A stretch of 64,000 nucleotides of DNA from Candidatus Gastranaerophilales bacterium (GTDB taxonomy: Bacteria > Cyanobacteriota > Vampirovibrionia > Gastranaerophilales > Gastranaerophilaceae): assembly GCA_905235155.1 (NCBI GenBank), contig CAJOKJ010000003.1, positions 1 to 64,000 on the forward strand. Reading direction: 5' to 3'. The notes beneath the pieces were generated by a model that was not told where the DNA came from, made no database searches, and was given only the letters and a program-made list of their open reading frames with translations. The position numbers and the translations under genes are program-made. This document shows positions 41,901 through 49,912 of this stretch, one piece after another (positions within the stretch are counted from its first letter, which is position 1; the number at the start of each line of letters is the position of its first letter).

Positions 41901-43093
41901 ATGGTTCTTCAGGCGGTTTTGCGGCAGAAAACAAAGCATATTCTTATTTGAATGTAACAAACAATAATACATTAAATATTATTGATTCTTATGTTATGGC
42001 AAATAATGATTTGAATATTTTAATGGATATTAAATCAGATTTATCTTCAGTAACAAATGTAGATGCAAGAGGTTTTGGTTCAGGTGCCTACGCAACTGCA
42101 GAAACTAATTTAACTGTAAACAGTAATGTTAATTTGAAAAATTCAAGATTACAAACAATAGTAGATGATGTAAATATAAAATTCTACAATGATACAAACA
42201 ACAACCTTGTCGCAGGATCTTATGCTACGGCAAAAGCTGCTGTACCTGTTACACATGCCTATGGTGGAATTACAACAAGTTTAAAAGGAAATCTTGATGT
42301 GGATACAAACTCTGTTGTTCAATCAGGCAGAGATATTAATATTTTCAGAAATGACGGAACAGCTAATTATAATACAAACCAAAATGAAGACAGTTATTAT
42401 CTTGGATTTATTCATAAAAAATGGAGACATAATAATAGAACAAACAACAATAATATGGATATAAATCTTAACGGTAAACTGATTACAGGTGGAGGCAATT
42501 CAGCATATGTAAAAATTGATAAAGACGGAAACGTAATCAGTGAAACCATGCAAGAGGGTTCAAACTATTCATTTGCTGAAAGTGATTATGATCCTAAAAA
42601 AGATCCGGAATATTTAAATTTAAAAGATGATATTGCGGATATAGATAAAGAATTGGATTTATATAATAATATGCATTGGGAAGAAAACATTAACAATAAC
42701 AAAGCCAAACAAAATACTTATAAATCTGAATATCAAGCTCTTAAAAATAAATTATATGACATTCAAAATATAATGACACAACAACAGATGTCTGATGATA
42801 TTGTTGGTAGAATTGTTAATGCATCAGGAGATTCTGCAGAAACAAGAATTTCAACAGAAAAAGCAACTGCACTGCTTGAAAATATTTCAAATAATATTAA
42901 TCATACTGATGCAGCTTCAATAACTGCAACAATAACAACAGCAGTTAATAATGATAATAATATATCTGCCAATTATAAACAAGCTGTTATTACAACATTA
43001 TCTGAGTTGTATCTAAAAGACATATCAAATGAAACCGTAGCCGATGGAAAATATTCAATACCTACATATATTAAAAATGGTCAATTATATTAA
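32963..43093 (+). CDS. Two-partner secretion exoprotein TpsA (filamentous-haemagglutinin type), N-terminal 3376-aa part ending at in-frame TAA
   Basis: Signal peptide MIKKLISSICLICFTLQYGFISTALA; TPS domain ...GHAIFVSPNGIVIGASGVLNVGALTLIAPT; long beta-helix-like Asn/Thr/Ala-rich repeats. Confidence 0.93.
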   Translation: MIKKLISSICLICFTLQYGFISTALASDISGVTPKGNVYNINPQQISGTTGFRQYYNFKLSEGDIANLIYKSNYNKFVNLVNSQVLINGILNTINENGAFSKGHAIFVSPNGIVIGASGVLNVGALTLIAPTTQKYNSFIEGYEDAISGSGSLVNYEYSKENDNWKGLINNLGNNVTINGKIISRGDVDIYGNNITVAGTENNKAGIISGLQNNTTVYDNTEESLAKAKALFDTLVKNNISDANSLNLQNGKLNLIASNVKSSTALSSDIENVTSSVTLNNANIGASEVAIKSTAQNEVETTIADNYSYITHILQTALEDAAPKSISGYIEDYFKDGATVPLNVKAAAKVDVKNSNILSGAKADITSYAKSNLKMKSSYADEDGKKGGDTGLLYYFGTTADAQTLIEDSVVNAVGAINLYANAINNADIEIKNNTILTNDTLGHFSMSFLSNDTTTSSKVNLKNTIIDSSALKASATSLDTTKLDLTNIAAEGENASTGIVASGIIKKQTNTTEAVINGGKIKTKSDSVEVYSNSVNVANDTIVNKIESVTDNTQKSETLTLLDKVKALAKGITDKSDKVDDTKAKEVATSTKAQNNEKLEANSKSAAKGSASWANLGGIVLVNNSTNTNNAKIIGGADITSAKNVNVKAQTVDLTKNSVTSNTNQTSSFSANAGVIVNNQTNNTTANIDSSNVKSTDDINVFASTELPDTTDSDLKISMHIDGLSNDVEIDMQNKKDKFDIISWDTSKDTAKSIWTSTTQKSSTPVITSINKSIESELNNYIDISGTSSGVAGSVVVNTVKNNTDASITNSTIEDAKNVYLNAANLVREFNSATGGSVIVNTFDNNAKSYINSTTTTNKVTNDIKLDSATDQKYITIAEMGNNAIGYGVTGAVTVQNFGGETSSIISGSDLLKSNNIYLNAGKASIYKYTNSFAESTTDLTDTLLNATFLGAISRQKNDENIALGAVVNYNSIDRTIKALIADSTINVSNESKIIADTDETSYLVSIAGSFKGGTKAGKGTSYTDEESAPLADSDKTQDIGDYGNWKEKTQDSVNKADKATNDEAASTTDSTKEVKDTLKDEDVKTANLDTDSKADGQDAKSTVSKLNDKETLTDTNTKSANSTTALSNLKLALIGAANVNRANTKTEAGITNSTVTVEKILNVDANNDQNIYSIAGGIVYGDDNKLGSGAAVNITDNYGYTKAYITGNEINKTVISFTNDKVNNLNVNATNTNKNLDIAVGFAGGSNDKVAIGGSFNMNMASNEVSSLIDNAKIGNSKNVNMIDINVISTNTSNIQNAAGGLDASRSDSSKIGAGLAGNVNTLSKTTKSEVKNSSISNGKDININSNVDKNGKQIDSDDIVQFAMGGSVVLGTGSAYTFEGGLGTDIIKNTVSSVLDGTTINKAENINILAGNKLHLVDVNGALEFSTSSRGFGVGIGCDVEVIGNNVLSDIKNSTVKNSSSITSHAMNDEILREIAANLGLSGNATINVNGMVNILNSSTNADIIGSTLTTNGNLTNTSDYKINSHEITVAAAANLSNFATGANIVTNITNTTTKANIDNATTVKKAGVFKNSATSSETYNIIPASVGATLGAAGVAADIVVNVNKGKTESLFKGNIDSATNAIISAVNESLMYTRGGVAALSTGTAAVSGLVYIDVMNKTVTALSGDNDSANTLNADNVQITASAINSYGAHTKDAPVSKDDLNFLKNTLNSSSLENTFSDWDMAYNLSGASVAGIEGTVLVKVINNNVTSSLNKTNVTGKNLDVIAKNETQLNQILGAIAGSGTASVGIDAGVNVLKSNVLANITNNSVVNIATNTNVGASNIENLQTVSALGAASGVAAVGGAVDVNVLKSKAEAKVENSTVNNTSLALSASNGTNVKSVDVAATASGTASVGAIVTLNKLSNIAEAYLDNVLTSEGKTLSNIYIDTASTADINSVAVDVAGSGVAAVGGYSLTNIVKNTANSYIKDSTLSVTGETSVTANKSLMNNFDNTNATFSEKALFVGVGLSGAASVNANAIVNVVNETVKAYVDNSSVNGGKVTILAGKKSNFDNNAIVVSASGAAAVPVSVTVNVLTDNIMAYINNTALTNVQDINVKAKSSQNIDTQIIPIGASLAAAVGVATMVNNYESKVNAYIDMKDKNITSTGKVTVNAESITNLNNNNIMVNAAIYAAVGAIVNVNIINDTVQAQVLGNNGLLTATSLDIGSNSVIGLDVNELNIGAGAITASALVNINNIGGKLNVNDVENGDNMHLANAVSNVTGNFNKSASNYSTTTANEMKAAYSPVTGDENEGTVSNINAKVKTTGNTNVKASNTLKGYDSDTSKQQNTKISAGVGAIGASVFVTKMKYKTNAKISGGNVESKNVNLTSDSVIKSDTKALGVTVSGANIDAGVAYFRNQALTKSSLSDAIVRATGNLNITSDSKNTINADSTIVSVSGAAGVAVKVANIKEENNTISTITGSNVDVKAKNMNITSSFNDSINTSLKQVTVSGLGVDVTVSKAEDNALSQALIDATGNIDITDSLNIYAYNNGIDVKNGFSSIAVSLVDVNVDNTSAIANATTNAGINDSNDGLTLTAGDINVLSGLKSDNKTAGTVKAVAETPSKVNVSGLTVSVMNQKANASGTTKAIVAGKSIKANNLTIKSMSDKSASAGGDAKNVDVSGLSFGKMSVNAIADGSNEITLGNANSNIEIQNAIKAELSDKANASTKLSSVRVSIVSGYGSNLNSIVNNSTNISTLGIINANSLDLKQNVLRKALSDANATNVGALVIDVLGLKSDVSGTSKISYGLTSNNDSLLNATTIDSDATNESEVYTSNIKAALVAISKSASDGVNAVMDASNILEFKNANVNNKGDFNANINNTNILTMDQNSVGGGFVSINITKAKREASARASMIFDNSKITAKNINLTAQSTTKSGSETKVKNAFGGFVDVDRLTLNTDIKQNTTIDIKNNSKLYATNNFTSQIKPVTEFKQYVDGSSGGFAAENKAYSYLNVTNNNTLNIIDSYVMANNDLNILMDIKSDLSSVTNVDARGFGSGAYATAETNLTVNSNVNLKNSRLQTIVDDVNIKFYNDTNNNLVAGSYATAKAAVPVTHAYGGITTSLKGNLDVDTNSVVQSGRDINIFRNDGTANYNTNQNEDSYYLGFIHKKWRHNNRTNNNNMDINLNGKLITGGGNSAYVKIDKDGNVISETMQEGSNYSFAESDYDPKKDPEYLNLKDDIADIDKELDLYNNMHWEENINNNKAKQNTYKSEYQALKNKLYDIQNIMTQQQMSDDIVGRIVNASGDSAETRISTEKATALLENISNNINHTDAASITATITTAVNNDNNISANYKQAVITTLSELYLKDISNETVADGKYSIPTYIKNGQLY

Positions 43094-46000
43094 TATTATG
43101 TAATTGATAATAAAGATGATATAATAAATGATATTCAAGCAAATATTGATAGTATTAATTCAATAATAGAACAACTTGATAATTCAAAACAGACTATAAT
43201 AAATCATTTGGCTGAACTTCAAGAATCAAAAAATAACAAGCAATCTAGAATTGAACAAATAGAAAATTGTGATAAAAGAAAATTGGCAGACGGTTCTATT
43301 ATGTTCTATAATATAAACTTTAAAAGTTCTAAAGTTACAATAAGCGGATTAAATAACTTAACAGGAACTGGTGAAATTCAAACATCAACACCTGGTTTAA
43401 AAATTGATAACTATTCATCTAGAAGTATGATTTTTAACGATGTATTGTATAATTATACAAGTGGAGGTTTAATTATAAATGGTGTTGATTATAGTCAACC
43501 TGGCAGAATTGCTTATACACCATCACCTTCTCATAATGTACAAAAAACAAACGGAATAAGTGATATTACAAATGCAATAGAGATAAATACATACTATGAC
43601 CACAATAATCCGCTTTTAGTAAAATCAAATATATCAAACATTGTCTTTAACGGAATATATAATACTAACGGCTTACTTCCTACAAGCATATTTAATGATA
43701 GTGGAGATATAATATTCAATAATCTTGCAGATGGTAACTTTAAGCAACTTGTTGCTACGCAAGGAAATGTTCTTGTTACAAAATCAGATAAAATGCAAAT
43801 GAATAACGGTTCAAAATTATTTGCAGGTAAAGATATTAATATTAAAACATCTCAATTCATAAATAATGCTGACGTAAAAGCAGGTAATTCAATTAGAAAT
43901 ATTACAATTGATGATACTTTGTATAATAAACTTACATTGAATGAAGATGGCGTTATTAATATGGACAAAAACGGTAAATCAGTTTATTTAATGTCTGATA
44001 ATAACATTAAAGCTGTTAGAGATAATGACGGAAACATCCATATCTATATTACAGATGCTTCAAAAGGATCAATTACAATTGATTCTGATAATATTACAGG
44101 AAACGGAACTTATACTTACTCATCCGGCAATGGAAAAGTTGATATTGTAAATAATACAAATCATAAAATTATTGTTCATAATCTTTCAAATGATTACACA
44201 GTGAAAACATCAAATAAGAATGCAACAAAAATTTCAAATATAACAGGCGATACAACGATAACATCTAACAATGCAGAAACTGAACTTGCAGGATCTATTA
44301 CAAATGCAATAGGTACGGAAGCTCTTGAAAATAAAGGTACCTTATCAATAAATGCAAAAGGTATTACCTTAGATGACAGTTCTGCTAAGTACGATATTAA
44401 TGCAACCGGTGAGATAAATATTAATTCAACAAACGGTTCAACTATTATAGGTTCAATTAACAATAATATCGGTAATATAAGTATTAATGAAACAACAGGA
44501 AATGTATCAATTAAAAATGCAATAACAGCTTCAACCGGTAATATTACTGTTATTCAAGAAGGAAATACTGCTGAATCATTTATTTTATCCTCATTAGGTC
44601 GTTTAAATGTATCAAAAGCAGGTAATATAACAGTAGAATCAAAGGCCAAAAATACAACTCTTGCAGGAGCAATATCAACAGAAGAAGGCAATATTTTAGT
44701 TACATCAAATGGAAATGAAAAATTAAGTGTTGCGGATATTAGTTCCGGTAAAGGAAACATAACCATCCTTAATGAAAACGCTGATGCTAAAGTTGATATT
44801 ACCGAAAATATTACAAATAAGGATGGAAATATTAATATATTGTCATCAAGCGGTGCTGATATACAAAAAAGTTTATATACAAAAAAGGGCGATTTAACCA
44901 TTTTAACATTAGGTTCTGATAAATTAACCGTAAATGATATAACAAATGATAATGGTGAAATTATAATTGCAACAATATCAGATGACACAACGCTTAAAGG
45001 AGCAATTAAAGCATCCTTAGGTAACATAGAAATATATTCAATGGGCGAAAGTTTAACACTTGATGGTGGTAGTATAACTTTAAATGATAGTAATACACAA
45101 GTGCCTGTTGGAAAAGACTATAACATAAAAATAACAAACTCAGGATATTCATCAAGAGAAAGTAAGGGCGGAAGTATTACTCTTAAAGGTGATATTACTG
45201 CATATAAAAGAGGTAACATACTTATAGAAAATGATAAAGATTCTACAAGTAACTTATCCATAGCAGGTGCAATAAAAACTGATACGGGATATATTTCCAT
45301 AACTAATAATAGTACAAGTACTAATCCAGTAATTAATACTATTATTAATGGTACTGCAGATAACAAAAATCTTATTCAATCTGAAAACGGTAATGTTATA
45401 ATAACAAACAGTGCCAGTGGAGGAACAGATATAAGATATACAGATATAAACGCAAATAATGGAAATGTTATTATAACATCTAACGACGGACCTTATTATG
45501 ATGATGAAACTGTAAATGTTTATGCAAAGCAAGGAATTTATCGTTATATTAGCGGTGCAAGCGGAGATATTAATTATATTAATTCACGAAATGATTCTGA
45601 TTCAGGAACAACTGTGGAATATGGAGATAATGGTGCTGTAATATTAGGACCAAACTATGAACTTTATAACGGCACCGGAGATGTCAAATTAACAAATGTC
45701 GGTAATGGAATGTTTATTATTATGGGTGATATTCATAATAATACAACTCAAACTGGAACATCAAGTATAACTCTTGATAATCAAGGCGGCGGTTCATTTA
45801 TTATTACAGGTAATATAAACAATTACAGTGTATCAGCAGATGAAGATAGTAATACCGGTAATTTGGAAATATTAAATAACGGTGGAGGAAATTTATTTAT
45901 TGGCGAAAATGCTGTAATTAATAATAAAAACGGTGATGTTATTATAACAAATGCAAGTAAACAAACACTTGACAATTCATCTTATGGTGCAATTATCAAC

Positions 46001-47224
46001 GGAACAATTACGAATGAAAACGGCAGTGTTATTATTACTAATAATAATGAAGCAACAGTATATAATGAAGATTACGGAACGTCTGTAAACGGAGCTATTT
46101 CAACTAAAAACGGTAATATTGCAATACTTAACTATGACGGAGATTTAAAAATTGAAAAAGATGCAGTTCTTGTGCTTAACGAAGGTAATGCAAATGCCGT
46201 AAATGATATAATTATAGCGTCTATAAAAGATGACGGTCTTGATACAGTTGGCGGAATTTCAATAGACGGATATATTCTAAATGCAGGAAAAGGTGATTTA
46301 GACATATACAACTATGGAAAAGGTAATACTTTAATTTCATCATCAATTGAAGCAAGTAACGGAGATATAAATATAATCAGTTACAATTCTGAATATGGTA
46401 TAAATACAGGTGCAGATTCAATCATAACTGCTACAAACGGCAATTTAAATATTGAAAATGCGGCAAATGCAGGTACTAACGGTATAAATATTCTTGGAAC
46501 TTTAAATGCCACAAATGATATAAGTATTAATGACACAGGTTCAAGTATAAATATAAATAAAATGGTATCAAATACTGCAAATGTAAGTACTGCAGGCGTA
46601 AATTTAGAAATATCAAATGCAAATGTTAATAAATCTGGCTCTTTTAAAAACTATATTCATAGAGTTGTATTGGATAATAATTTAACTCATCTTATTGATT
46701 CAACTGTACAATTATATACTCAAAAAACAGGCGAATTTAGTTTAGGAATGAATAATACAAGTGTAATTAACACATCAGCTCCTGTTGTAAACTTTAATCC
46801 TGATAGAGTTGTAAACAAATTCAATACAGAAGGCAGTTTTTATAATTTGACATACAAAGAAAATAAAATAGAGTTGGAAAACAAAAATACACAACCTGAT
46901 TTACAAGTTATTAATCCTGTAAATATAAGTCAAACGGCATTGAACTTTAGTGCAGAAAATTTAGGAACAATTATATCTGATATTCCTATTAAAAATATGT
47001 CTGTAAATGGTGCAATTATTGAAAACCAAAATTATACTGTCGGACAAAAAATAAAAATAAACTTAAATATCAACAATAGTCCAAAAACAATTCAGGCTGA
47101 AGTAACGAGAGTTTACGGCAATAATGCGGATATAAAATTTATAAACGTAGATAAAGCAACAGAAAATCAAATTTTATATGAATTAATGTCAAATAATAGT
47201 TCTGATTCAATTATTGATTTATAA
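43094..47224 (+). CDS. TpsA C-terminal part (1376 codons), same frame as 32963-43093, separated only by the TAA at 43091-43093
   Basis: Reading 43094 onward in frame gives YYVIDNKDDIINDIQANIDSINSIIEQLDNSKQTIINHLAELQESKN..., joining the tracked ORF 43208-47224 without interruption; beta-helix-like repeats then a PilZ-like C-terminus. Confidence 0.85.
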   Translation, partial: YYVIDNKDDIINDIQANIDSINSIIEQLDNSKQTIINHLAELQESKNNKQSRIEQIENCDKRKLADGSIMFYNINFKSSKVTISGLNNLTGTGEIQTSTPGLKIDNYSSRSMIFNDVLYNYTSGGLIINGVDYSQPGRIAYTPSPSHNVQKTNGISDITNAIEINTYYDHNNPLLVKSNISNIVFNGIYNTNGLLPTSIFNDSGDIIFNNLADGNFKQLVATQGNVLVTKSDKMQMNNGSKLFAGKDINIKTSQFINNADVKAGNSIRNITIDDTLYNKLTLNEDGVINMDKNGKSVYLMSDNNIKAVRDNDGNIHIYITDASKGSITIDSDNITGNGTYTYSSGNGKVDIVNNTNHKIIVHNLSNDYTVKTSNKNATKISNITGDTTITSNNAETELAGSITNAIGTEALENKGTLSINAKGITLDDSSAKYDINATGEININSTNGSTIIGSINNNIGNISINETTGNVSIKNAITASTGNITVIQEGNTAESFILSSLGRLNVSKAGNITVESKAKNTTLAGAISTEEGNILVTSNGNEKLSVADISSGKGNITILNENADAKVDITENITNKDGNINILSSSGADIQKSLYTKKGDLTILTLGSDKLTVNDITNDNGEIIIATISDDTTLKGAIKASLGNIEIYSMGESLTLDGGSITLNDSNTQVPVGKDYNIKITNSGYSSRESKGGSITLKGDITAYKRGNILIENDKDSTSNLSIAGAIKTDTGYISITNNSTSTNPVINTIINGTADNKNLIQSENGNVIITNSASGGTDIRYTDINANNGNVIITSNDGPYYDDETVNVYAKQGIYRYISGASGDINYINSRNDSDSGTTVEYGDNGAVILGPNYELYNGTGDVKLTNVGNGMFIIMGDIHNNTTQTGTSSITLDNQGGGSFIITGNINNYSVSADEDSNTGNLEILNNGGGNLFIGENAVINNKNGDVIITNASKQTLDNSSYGAIINGTITNENGSVIITNNNEATVYNEDYGTSVNGAISTKNGNIAILNYDGDLKIEKDAVLVLNEGNANAVNDIIIASIKDDGLDTVGGISIDGYILNAGKGDLDIYNYGKGNTLISSSIEASNGDINIISYNSEYGINTGADSIITATNGNLNIENAANAGTNGINILGTLNATNDISINDTGSSININKMVSNTANVSTAGVNLEISNANVNKSGSFKNYIHRVVLDNNLTHLIDSTVQLYTQKTGEFSLGMNNTSVINTSAPVVNFNPDRVVNKFNTEGSFYNLTYKENKIELENKNTQPDLQVINPVNISQTALNFSAENLGTIISDIPIKNMSVNGAIIENQNYTVGQKIKINLNINNSPKTIQAEVTRVYGNNADIKFINVDKATENQILYELMSNNSSDSIIDL

Positions 47225-47246
47225 TATAAATGAAAGGAGTAATAAA

Positions 47247-47714
47247 ATGAGAACACAATTAAAAACAATAGGCTTAATAGTATTAGGATTAGGATTAGTA
47301 TTAAGTTTAGGCTTTAATAATTTTGCAATGGCATCGGAAGTAAAAAAAATTGCAGTTGTAGATGTAAATAAGATTGTTGCATCTTCTAATCAAGTAAAAG
47401 CATTAAAAGAAGAACAAGAAAAGAAAATGCAAGATTTACAAAAATGGTTAACAACAGTTAGAGAAGATGTAGCAAAACAAAAAACAAAAGAAGGTAAAGA
47501 AAAATTAATTGCTAAATATGACGAAACTTTCGCAAAAAAACAAGAAGCTATAAAAAAGAACTACGCAGAAAAGTTAATGGCAATAGATAAAAATATATCA
47601 GGTGTAATAGCAAAAGAAGCTCAAGCTCAAGGATATGACATAGTACTATCAAAAGGTATTGTTCTATACGGTGGAGATGATATAACATCTGAAATTGAGA
47701 AACATATAAAATAA
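47247..47714 (+). CDS. Skp/OmpH-like periplasmic chaperone
   Basis: RBS aaaggag then MRTQLKTIGLIVLGLGLVLSLGFNNFAMASEVKKIAVVDVNKIVASSNQVKALKEEQEKKMQDLQKWL; coiled-coil middle. Confidence 0.85.
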   Translation: MRTQLKTIGLIVLGLGLVLSLGFNNFAMASEVKKIAVVDVNKIVASSNQVKALKEEQEKKMQDLQKWLTTVREDVAKQKTKEGKEKLIAKYDETFAKKQEAIKKNYAEKLMAIDKNISGVIAKEAQAQGYDIVLSKGIVLYGGDDITSEIEKHIK

Positions 47715-47737
47715 AATTTAAAAAATAAAATAATATT

Positions 47738-47773
47738 AAAAGGGGTGCTAATGACTGTTAGTATCCCTTTTTA
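47738..47773 (+). terminator. Rho-independent terminator after the Skp-like gene
   Basis: AAAAGGGGTGCTAA-tgactg-TTAGTATCCCTTTTT. Confidence 0.75.
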
Positions 47774-47899
47774 TTTGACCTCTATATTTAATTATTATTT
47801 TCTGCTCTACGTAAGAAATATGCTTGTACGTACTTGCACACAGGACATAATTTAGGTGCTTTTTGGGGTATAGTATAGTTTTTGGGGTAAAGTTAAATT

Positions 47900-48172
47900 T
47901 TATAATTTTTCGTTATCAATAAAAAATGCATTTAATAGGTCGGTGTTTTGTCTTAAATTCTTAATTACAGGTGTGAGGTTGTAGCATTCTTCTATTTCAG
48001 GTTGATTTGATACAAAGCGGAATGTCGGCAGATGGCTTAAGCGTGAGCGTGCCCGTTTAACGCCGACAACCAAGCGATAATCAACGATAACGGCTATATT
48101 ATAAACATTCTCTGCCCATTTACTAATTTGCTTAAATTCCTTTGCAGTAATATTTATCCCGACTTTTTCCAT
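47900..48172 (-). CDS. Small conserved hypothetical protein (intact relative of the 30530-30737 pseudogene) carrying a 60-bp in-frame insert
   Basis: RBS ggaggtcatt then MEKVGINITAKEFKQISKWAENVYNIAVIVDY...; insert 48017-48076 absent from the other copy. Confidence 0.75.
   Translation of the reverse strand: MEKVGINITAKEFKQISKWAENVYNIAVIVDYRLVVGVKRARSRLSHLPTFRFVSNQPEIEECYNLTPVIKNLRQNTDLLNAFFIDNEKL
48017..48076. mobile_element. 60-bp GC-rich, partly palindromic in-frame insert (candidate palindromic mobile element)
   Basis: Exactly 60 bp absent from the paralogous copy at junction 30641/30642; inverted repeat GTCGGC (48024-48029)/GCCGAC (48062-48067); GC-rich against an AT-rich background. Confidence 0.55.
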
Positions 48173-48391
48173 AATGACCTCCTTTGCACACAACATTAGC
48201 GTGAAAGAAAAAAGAAAGCATTAAAATCTTTACACAACAACACAATCAGACTTGACAAATAATTATTTGTTAAGTAGCACAAGGGTTTACAAGTTTTTTG
48301 TAATATGTTATAATAAGAAAATTGCAAGAATTTTGCAATACAACTATACAAGCAATGTAATAAAATATACAGCAAAAGAAAGGAGCAAATT

Positions 48392-48628
48392 ATGCCAGAA
48401 TATGACGAACAAATAAGACAAATTGAGTTAGCACAACAAAGGAAACAACAACAAAATGAACAATTACGTTCTATCTTAAAAGATACTCATGATATATCCG
48501 ATGCCCAAAACACACTAAATAATCCATATAAACACCCCATTGAAAAAGTATACGCAATATTTAATGCTTCAAGCATCTTGGGAAAATATTTAATACAATT
48601 TAGAAATAGATTTTGGAGACATTTCTAA
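48392..48628 (+). CDS. Small hypothetical protein
   Basis: RBS aaaggagc upstream of ATG; 78 aa, Gln-rich N-terminus. Confidence 0.5.
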   Translation: MPEYDEQIRQIELAQQRKQQQNEQLRSILKDTHDISDAQNTLNNPYKHPIEKVYAIFNASSILGKYLIQFRNRFWRHF

Positions 48629-48750
48629 TGTTTGAGAAAATGTTGTCGAGGCATACAAAAAGTTTCCTACGGTTACTATTGGGAATTTGTTAAAAAAAAG
48701 TTATTTTTATTTTATGATAGCATTATAATAATCAGTATATGGGTGTTTGA

Positions 48751-49767
48751 ATGGGTAATAATTCAAAAAATACTAAAGTATATATAATAATTCCAATTTA
48801 CAACATTTCTATTGAAAAAGAACTTTTAGGCAAAGTTTTAATAGATGATTATTGTTTTATCTCAAAAAACACATTAAAAACAAAAGATAAAAGTTTCATA
48901 CCAAATGGTGAAAATAATCAAATATTCGAGTTATTAGACTTTGATATTAGACCGACAGATCCTTTATCTCAATTTCGCAATATTCCAAAGTATTGTATTT
49001 TTAAAGAAATTATATTTGACGAAACATTAAATAATGAAGAAATAAAAAATGTAAGAATAGCAGAAGCAAGAAAAATAGATAAATTATTATTTATTATGCG
49101 AATAGCACAAAAAGGAGATTGTATAATAGGTAACTTTTACATGTTTTCGGAAGATTCACAATCTGCATCTACATCTACACCGCAAAACCCTATTAACTTT
49201 GGAAATTATAATGAAAATAAACTCCCAATTGAACTTTATGAATGTACATTAGAAATATTTGAATCAATAAAATCTATAAATGATAAAATAAATAAAATTG
49301 ATTATTCTATTTTGGGTATTGCTAGCAATTATTTATCTCAATATTATAGTTCTAATGATTATAAAGATAAAATTTTGAAATTGGCAATTATATTTGAAAG
49401 TACTCTGTTGAATGAACATGATGAATTAAGTTACCGTTTAAAGTATAGAACAAGCAGTCTAATCAAAAACAATGTTTTAGAAATTATGAATATGTTTTAT
49501 AAAACAAGAAGTATTATTGTTCATTCTGGCGATATTAAAAGTGATTATTATAGTAAAATCAAGAAATATTTAGACAATTTACAAGGCTCCGATATAAATG
49601 ATGAATATTTTATTTTATACTATTTTGTAAAAAAAATCGAAAGTATCATAAGAATTTCTTTAATTAATTCTCTTGATATTATTGTTGAGAATAATTTTCA
49701 TTCCTTTGGAGATGTACAAAATTACTTAGATGAACAATTAATAAATACATTAAATAGACTTAATTAG
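48751..49767 (+). CDS. HEPN (Apea-like) domain protein, putative RNase/defence-related
   Basis: C-terminal half KLAIIFESTLLNEHDELSYRLKYRTSSLIKNNVLEIMNMFYKTRSIIVHSGDI resembles Apea-like HEPN, with Rx4H at 49507-49524. Confidence 0.65.
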   Translation: MGNNSKNTKVYIIIPIYNISIEKELLGKVLIDDYCFISKNTLKTKDKSFIPNGENNQIFELLDFDIRPTDPLSQFRNIPKYCIFKEIIFDETLNNEEIKNVRIAEARKIDKLLFIMRIAQKGDCIIGNFYMFSEDSQSASTSTPQNPINFGNYNENKLPIELYECTLEIFESIKSINDKINKIDYSILGIASNYLSQYYSSNDYKDKILKLAIIFESTLLNEHDELSYRLKYRTSSLIKNNVLEIMNMFYKTRSIIVHSGDIKSDYYSKIKKYLDNLQGSDINDEYFILYYFVKKIESIIRISLINSLDIIVENNFHSFGDVQNYLDEQLINTLNRLN

Positions 49768-49912
49768 TTTTTAAGTACATAATACTTATATTTATTTTCT
49801 GCATTGGGAAGATTAAATCTACTTTAACAGCCACGCAAGAAATTTTATAAAACCATTCCAAAATCTATGTTTTTTTAATTTTTTAAATTGTTTTTCTTTA
49901 TCTATTTGCATA

